Assembly: GCF_011761305.1 (NCBI RefSeq)
Contig: NZ_JAAOZC010000001.1
Location: 739,258 to 803,257 of the forward strand
Length of the DNA stretch: 64,000 nt
Source of the DNA: Sphingomonas vulcanisoli
Lineage (GTDB): Bacteria; Pseudomonadota; Alphaproteobacteria; Sphingomonadales; Sphingomonadaceae
Direction: 5' to 3'
Below, in pieces: positions 59,217 through 64,000 of this stretch (within the stretch, counting starts at the first letter, position 1; the number at the start of each line of letters is the position of its first letter). The notes beneath the pieces are model-generated. The model was not told the origin of the DNA. It saw only the letters and a program-made list of their open reading frames with translations, and searched no databases. The position numbers were made by a program, and so were the translations under genes.

Positions 59217-59924
59217 CTAGGGAGCGCCGATGCCAATTGCCAGAGGCTCGTCCGGCGCAAAGGCGGCGATGGCGCGCAGCCGTTCGCGGTCGAGCAGGTG
59301 GATATGGCCGCGATGGCCGCCGATCAGCCCCGCCTTCCGCCAGCGCGCCATGATCCGGCTGACGGTCGGCAGCGTCGTCGCGCTCATATCGGCGACATCC
59401 TGACGCGAGAGCGGAAGATCGATCACGCCCTCAATGGGCGCGGCAATACCGCTCGCCCGACACAAGGCACGCGCGATCCGTTGCTCCACAGGGGCGGTCG
59501 ACACCTCCTCCAGCCGCTCGATCATCCGCACGGCATAACGGGCGACGACGCTGGAGACGTTGGCGGACAGCGCGGGATCGCCGGCCATGATCGTTCGAAG
59601 CACATCCAGCGGCCAGACGATGATCTCGGTGGCGATATGCGCGCTGACCATCGCGGACTGCGGCATCTCGCGGGCGGCGTTCAAGGTGCCGATCGGTTCT
59701 CCAGGACCGAGCAGCGCCAGCGTGATCGGCGTGCCGTCCTCGGTGGCGCGCCATACCTTGACCAGACCGCTATCGACCAGAATCAGCGATGTCGCGGGAT
59801 CGCCCTGCCGAAAGATTACGTCCCCGGCCGCGAGTTGCCGACGCTGCTCAACGGCCTCGAGGGCACGCCGCGAGGCTTCGGCGGTGCCGGCAAAAAGCAT
59901 GGCCTTGGTGAACGACGATGGCAT
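59217..59924 (-). CDS. Crp/Fnr-family transcriptional regulator
   Basis: 235 aa. Cyclic-nucleotide-binding-type beta-roll (GDVIFRQGDPATSLILVDSGLVKVW) with PIGTLNAAREMP, a long dimer helix, and a winged helix-turn-helix (SRQDVADMSATTLPTVSRIMARWRKAGLIG). Only one cysteine is present, so no FNR-type Fe-S cluster. The effector is unknown. Operon with cysE and a DUF2794 gene; regulation of sulphur assimilation is a possible but untested inference. Confidence 0.9.
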   Translation of the reverse strand: MPSSFTKAMLFAGTAEASRRALEAVEQRRQLAAGDVIFRQGDPATSLILVDSGLVKVWRATEDGTPITLALLGPGEPIGTLNAAREMPQSAMVSAHIATEIIVWPLDVLRTIMAGDPALSANVSSVVARYAVRMIERLEEVSTAPVEQRIARALCRASGIAAPIEGVIDLPLSRQDVADMSATTLPTVSRIMARWRKAGLIGGHRGHIHLLDRERLRAIAAFAPDEPLAIGIGAP

Positions 59925-60006
59925 GGCCGCGACATCCCTGCCCGACCCTTGTCTCAGGCTGATCGAATATATCAGCTTACGCTATTTGCTCCACGACAAA
60001 TATGGC

Positions 60007-60393
60007 TCAGCCAAGCGCGGGGATATCGTGCGGTGCACCGGGTGCCAGCGCATGTGGGCGGCGCAGTCGGCGAAGGCGATCGACCCTTCCCTCGCCGAGC
60101 CAGCGTACCACTAGCCGGTCACCCTCGAACCGCGCGGCGCAGTGCCGCGGCGGCAATCCGTCTTGCATCCGTCGAGTAAGATCGAAGGTGAAGCCGTCGG
60201 CGGTTCGCCTGATCGCCGGATGAAACACCGAACAGCCACCCTCGCAGACCGCCAGATCGATGGTGCGGGCATCGGCCACGGCGATCCGCAATTCGATCCC
60301 GCCATAATCGCCGGACTGACGCGCTGCGACAACGTCTCCCCAGATGCCGGGATGGAGGGAAGCCGAGGCAAGCGCGAGAGCGAGCAAGACCAT
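60007..60393 (-). CDS. Secreted hypothetical protein
   Basis: 128 aa. An N-terminal hydrophobic stretch (MVLLALALASASLHPGIW) looks like a short signal peptide; the rest has CEGGC and a C-terminal Arg-rich tail (VDRLRRLRRPHA). Not recognised. Same direction as alaS, 51 nt upstream of the alaS end by coordinate, so downstream in transcription. Antisense frames here are open too, so confidence is moderate. Confidence 0.5.
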   Translation of the reverse strand: MVLLALALASASLHPGIWGDVVAARQSGDYGGIELRIAVADARTIDLAVCEGGCSVFHPAIRRTADGFTFDLTRRMQDGLPPRHCAARFEGDRLVVRWLGEGRVDRLRRLRRPHALAPGAPHDIPALG

Positions 60394-60444
60394 GGCCGAT
60401 CAATCGACAAGGCTCGGGAAAGTTGCTTTGCCGACGCCGCCAGA

Positions 60445-63108
60445 TCAGGCGGCGACGGCGCTCCCGGCCATCGCCTCGCGCACCGCTGCCACGGCCTCTG
60501 CCGCCTTGGCGCCGTCGGGCCCGCCGCCCTGCGCCATGTCGGGACGGCCGCCGCCGCCCTGCGCGCCCAACGCGGCGACCGCGCGCTTGACGAGATCGAC
60601 CGCGGAAAGACGCGCGACAAGATCGTCGGTGACGCCCACCGCGACGGTGGCGCGGCCATCCTTGGTCGCGACCACGACGGCGACACCCGAGCCGAGCCGA
60701 GCCTTGGCTTCGTCGACCAGGCCGCGCAGGCCCTTGGGATCGAAATCCGCGAGTATCTGGCCGTAGAAAGCCGTACCCGCCACCTGTTCGGGCGCGTTCG
60801 CTTCGGCCTTACCCGCGCCGCCGCCTAACGCGAGCGCCTTCTTGGCTTCGGTTAGTTCGCGTTCCAGTCGCCGCCGTTCCTCGACCAGCGTGGCGATGCG
60901 CGCGGGCACCTCATCAGGCGTGGTCTTGAGTGTCGCGGCGGCTTCACGCAGCCGCTCCTCGCGGCCGGCGAGATAGAGCCGCGCCGCCTCGCCGGTCAGC
61001 GCCTCGATGCGCCGGACACCGGACGAAACCGCGCTTTCCGTAACGATCTTGAACAGGCCGATATCGCCCAAGGCACCGACATGGGTGCCGCCACACAGCT
61101 CGACCGACCAGCTCTGCTCGACGCCCTTGCCCATCGACAGCACGCGGACCTCGTCGCCATATTTCTCACCGAACAGCGCCATCGCGCCCGCGGCGATGGC
61201 GTCGTCGGGGGTCATCAGGCGGGTGGTGACAGCATCATTCTCGCGGATGTGCCGGTTCACCTCGGCTTCGATCCAGGCAATGTCTTCGCCCGTCAGCGGC
61301 TTGGGATGCGCGAAATCGAAGCGCAGGCGATCGGCGGCGACGAGGCTGCCCTTCTGCGAGACATGCCCGCCCAGCCGCTGCCGCAAGGCGGCGTGCAGCA
61401 GGTGCGTCGCGCTGTGGTTGGCGCGCAGTTGCGAACGGCGCGCAACATCGACCGCGAGATGGATCGCATCGCCGACTTTGATCGATCCGCCAGTGACCTT
61501 GGCCTTGTGCGCATGCAGACGCCCGAGCGGTTTGGACGTATCGCCAATATCGGCCGAGAAGCCACTGTCATTATTGGCTTTTCCGGCATCGCCCTGCTGG
61601 CCGCCGCTTTCGCCATAGAAAGGCGTCTGGTTGGTGAGGATTACCACTTCTTCGCCCGCCAGCGCGGCATCGACGCGCGCGCCATCCTTGACCAGCGCAA
61701 TGACCTGCGCATCGCCCTCATGCCCCGAATAGCCGATGAATTCGGTGCCGCCGTGCTCCTCGGCGATATCGAACCAGATATCGTCGCTGGCCTTGTCGCC
61801 CGATCCTTTCCAGGCGGCGCGCGCCGCGGCCTTCTGCTCCGCCATCGCCGCATCGAAGCCCGCGCGATCGACGGTCATGCCCTGCCCGCGCAACGCATCC
61901 TCGGTGAGATCGTAGGGAAAGCCGAACGTATCATAGAGCTTGAACGCGGTGGCGCCGGGCAGCGTGCCGCCATCGGGCATTGTCGCGGTCGCCTCATCGA
62001 GCAGGCGCAGGCCGTTGGCGAGCGTCTGGCGGAAGCGGATTTCCTCCAGCTTCAGCGTCTCCTCGATCAGCGGCTGCGCGCGGACCAGCTCGGGATAAGC
62101 CGCGCCCATCTCGGCCACCAGCGCGGGCACCAGCCGATGCATGAGCGGCTGGGCCGATCCGAGCAGGTGCGCATGCCGCATCGCGCGCCGCATGATCCGG
62201 CGCAGCACATAGCCCCGCCCCTCATTGGCCGGCAGCACGCCGTCGGCGACGAGGAAGCCCGACGCGCGCAGATGATCGGCGATCACCCGGTGCGAGGCGG
62301 TGTTGTCGCCATCGGTGGCGCTCTTGGTCAGCTCGCCCGAGGCGGCGATCAGCGCCTTGAACGTATCCGTATCGTAATTGTCGTGGACGCCCTGCAGCAC
62401 CGCCGCGATCCGCTCCAGCCCCATGCCGGTATCGATGCTCGGCTTGGGCAGCTCGCCGATTTGGACGTCATTCTCCTGCACGAACTGCATGAAGACGAGA
62501 TTCCAGATCTCGACGAAACGGTCGCCGTCCTCCTCCGGTGATCCCGGCGGGCCACCCCAGATATGATCGCCATGATCGTAAAAGATTTCGGAGCAGGGTC
62601 CGCACGGCCCATCCGATCCCATCGCCCAGAAATTATCCTTGGTCGGGATGCGGATGATGCGCTCTTCGGGCAGGCCGGCGATCTTCTTCCACAGATCGAA
62701 CGCCTGATCGTCGGTATGATAGACCGTCGCGGTCAGCTTGTCGGGGTTCAGCCCCCATTCCTTGGTCAGCAGGGTCCAGGCATGGGTGATCGCCTCTTCC
62801 TTGAAATAATCGCCGAACGAGAAATTACCGAGCATTTCGAAGAAGGTATGATGCCGCGCGGTATAGCCGACATTATCGAGATCGTTGTGCTTGCCGCCGG
62901 CGCGAACGCACTTCTGGCTGCTGGTCGCGGTCGAATAGGGCCGCGTCTCCAGCCCGGTGAAGACGTTCTTGAACGGCACCATGCCCGCGTTGACGAACAT
63001 CAGGGTCGGATCGTTGTGCGGCACCAGCGGCGCGGAGGGCACGATGCGGTGGCCCGCGCTCCCGAAGTAATCGAGGAAGGACCGGCGGATATCGTTGGTC
63101 GATGTCAT
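60445..63108 (-). CDS. alaS: Alanyl-tRNA synthetase
   Basis: 887 aa from [20 protein letters not shown]. Class II catalytic core (RTKPYST-like [56 protein letters not shown]), tRNA recognition region, editing domain with the zinc-site motif [12 protein letters not shown] and CGGTHV ([13 protein letters not shown]), and C-Ala domain ([13 protein letters not shown]). Charges tRNA-Ala and edits mischarged Ser/Gly. A 17-residue in-frame upstream extension is open but not conserved. Confidence 0.97.
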   Translation of the reverse strand: MTSTNDIRRSFLDYFGSAGHRIVPSAPLVPHNDPTLMFVNAGMVPFKNVFTGLETRPYSTATSSQKCVRAGGKHNDLDNVGYTARHHTFFEMLGNFSFGDYFKEEAITHAWTLLTKEWGLNPDKLTATVYHTDDQAFDLWKKIAGLPEERIIRIPTKDNFWAMGSDGPCGPCSEIFYDHGDHIWGGPPGSPEEDGDRFVEIWNLVFMQFVQENDVQIGELPKPSIDTGMGLERIAAVLQGVHDNYDTDTFKALIAASGELTKSATDGDNTASHRVIADHLRASGFLVADGVLPANEGRGYVLRRIMRRAMRHAHLLGSAQPLMHRLVPALVAEMGAAYPELVRAQPLIEETLKLEEIRFRQTLANGLRLLDEATATMPDGGTLPGATAFKLYDTFGFPYDLTEDALRGQGMTVDRAGFDAAMAEQKAAARAAWKGSGDKASDDIWFDIAEEHGGTEFIGYSGHEGDAQVIALVKDGARVDAALAGEEVVILTNQTPFYGESGGQQGDAGKANNDSGFSADIGDTSKPLGRLHAHKAKVTGGSIKVGDAIHLAVDVARRSQLRANHSATHLLHAALRQRLGGHVSQKGSLVAADRLRFDFAHPKPLTGEDIAWIEAEVNRHIRENDAVTTRLMTPDDAIAAGAMALFGEKYGDEVRVLSMGKGVEQSWSVELCGGTHVGALGDIGLFKIVTESAVSSGVRRIEALTGEAARLYLAGREERLREAAATLKTTPDEVPARIATLVEERRRLERELTEAKKALALGGGAGKAEANAPEQVAGTAFYGQILADFDPKGLRGLVDEAKARLGSGVAVVVATKDGRATVAVGVTDDLVARLSAVDLVKRAVAALGAQGGGGRPDMAQGGGPDGAKAAEAVAAVREAMAGSAVAA

Positions 63109-63188
63109 AGCATGCGACTTAGGCGAGCGCCCCTCCCTTCTCAAGCATGGCCGTGGCATCGGCGGTATGCAGCGCTAAAGCAGCGATC

Positions 63189-63908
63189 GTGTTCGCCATT
63201 CTCGCCGCCATTTTCCCGGTTTTTGCGCTGATCGGCGCCGGTGCGCTGTTCGGGCGGATGCGCAAGGTCGGGCCGGGCGGCGTGGCCGTGCTCAACGGCT
63301 TCACGGTCTCGCTGGCGCTGCCGGCCCTGTTATTCCGATCGCTGGCGGTGGGTGATTGGCGGCAGCTCGATCAGCCCGCGTTCGTGCTGGCGTTCGGGGG
63401 CGGCGCCGCGATCACCTTCCTGATCGCCTTTTTCCTGGCGCTGCCGGGCGCACGCAACGGCGCCGATCGCTCGCTGGCGGCGCTGGCAGCGAGCTATTCC
63501 AACACCGCCATCATCGGCCTGCCGCTGATGGCGGGGCTGATCGGCCCGGTCGGCACCGAGGCAGCGGTGATCGCCAGCCTGCTGACCGTCTCGCTCCTGC
63601 TTGCTATCGCGGTGCTAATCGTAGAGATCGCCGGCCAGCAGAAGGCGAGCCTAGGCCGCGCGGTGCTGACCGTCTGCAAGGCCCTCAGCCGCAACCGTTT
63701 GATCGTGGCGGCGATCCTGCTCGCGGCGCTGCCCACGGGGACGGGATCGTTCATGCTAGCGGAGCTTTACGGGCGCGAGGCGGCGTTGGCGTCGCGGACG
63801 ATCCTGATTTCGACGGTGCTGGGGGCGGTGACGATTGCGGTGCTGGCGCGGGGTGTTGCTCTAAAAGGACCGTTCGCCCTGAGCTTGTCGAAGGGCTGTA
63901 CTTCTTAG
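63189..63908 (+). pseudogene. AEC-family transporter with probable internal deletion and palindrome-encoded tail
   Basis: 239 aa from a GTG (VFAILAAIFPVFALIGAGALFG); an ATG 14 codons upstream is also open. Family members are near 310 aa with ten helices. N-terminal helices are normal to CKALSRNRLIVA, which is then joined directly to AAILLAALPTGTGSFMLAELYG; the expected segment of about 80 residues between these (several helices) is missing. The last ~13 codons (KGPFALSLSKGCTS) come from the palindromic element. Auxin-efflux-carrier-like transport of organic acids or amines would be expected only for the intact form. Confidence 0.65.
63870..63897. repeat. Palindromic element, CGTTCGCCCTGAGCTTGTCGAAGGGC family (one arm)
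   Basis: Matches the left arm of the element at 24337-24424. Here it lies in frame at the end of the AEC gene, and sequence after it (from about 63907) looks unrelated. Confidence 0.75.
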
Positions 63909-64000
63909 GTTGTATCGACATTTAGGATTCCAAAAGGGTTTGATGTCTGATTCATGAGGTTCCGTGTTGAGACGCGGAGCGGACGATGGGGATCAAACGG
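63909..64000 (+). mobile_element. Probable left end of an insertion sequence, transposase start at 63986
   Basis: After the AEC stop the sequence becomes GGTTGTATCGACATTTAGGATTCC..., with composition unlike the flanks, and runs to an ATG at 63986 (MGIKR...) at the window edge. The layout resembles the left end of an IS5-type element with an untranslated leader before the transposase, but only five codons are visible. The AEC stop may lie at the junction; the neighbouring TTAG could be part of a target site. Confidence 0.35.

Noticed and set aside
59923..60114. A plus-strand small gene divergent from the Crp/Fnr gene (MAATSLPDPCLRLIEY...)
   Set aside because: It overlaps the minus-strand secreted protein gene, lacks a clear ribosome-binding site and matches nothing known to me.
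1..64000. CRISPR arrays, rRNA genes, plasmid or phage modules
   Set aside because: No regularly spaced direct repeats, rRNA-like sequence or phage structural genes were found; the tyrosine recombinase has the XerC context rather than a prophage one.

Overview
The window reads as chromosome of a high-GC alphaproteobacterium of the Sphingomonas group. The evidence is the complex I gene order nuoA-B-C-D-[small ORF]-E-F-G-H-I-J-K-L, the glyQ-glyS-ppdK order, phoR-phoU-phoB, tandem TonB-dependent receptors beginning MK(S/T)VSxxSRxALAIAL, and many short palindromic intergenic elements of types common in sphingomonads. Genes are dense, often overlap by 1-10 nt, and use GTG and TTG as well as ATG starts.

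Layout. 1-10.75 kb: nuo operon on the minus strand (nuoL is cut by the window edge), with a Fur-like box upstream of nuoA and palindromic elements in six of its gene junctions. 10.9-15.9 kb: inositol monophosphatase family protein, efp, and a cell-wall group (M23 peptidase, L,D-transpeptidase, divergent Tat-exported DUF882 protein). 16-24.3 kb: thiE, DUF proteins, RNase T2, nadA-DUF1993-nadC, and an XRE/membrane-protein operon ending in a deleted alpha/beta-hydrolase remnant. 24.4-30.5 kb: glyQ-glyS-ppdK; glyS carries two palindromic elements inserted in frame, one preceded by a tRNA 3'-end-like segment. 30.7-37.4 kb: TraB/GumN protein, rplY, pth, tyrosine recombinase (xerC) with DUF484, PAP2 phosphatase, purA. 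37.4-47.2 kb: a group that may act on amino acids or amines in the periplasm, comprising a Tat-exported D-amino-acid-oxidase-like flavoprotein with circularly permuted motif order, a cytochrome c, phenylalanine hydroxylase, a GNAT, two TonB receptors and a secreted RidA. 47.2-53.6 kb: murA, an alginate-export-type porin, clpS, phasin, Nudix, glmU. 53.7-56.8 kb: gph-phoR-phoU-phoB, with a PhoR lacking membrane segments and a Pho-box-like site where pst genes often lie. 56.9-64 kb: membrane protein, Crp/Fnr regulator-cysE-DUF2794, alaS, an internally deleted AEC transporter, and probably the edge of an insertion sequence.

Two stretches (240-478 and 11788-11847) are nearly pure C and G runs inside palindromic elements, each flanked by a perfect direct repeat (39 and 37 bp). 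They look like sequencing or assembly artefacts and should not be read as biology without re-sequencing.

The most interesting items are the chimeric tRNA-end/palindrome insertion inside glyS, the permuted D-amino-acid-oxidase-like protein paired with a cytochrome c, and the secreted RidA near it. Functional links between neighbouring genes are inferences from position and family knowledge, not observations.
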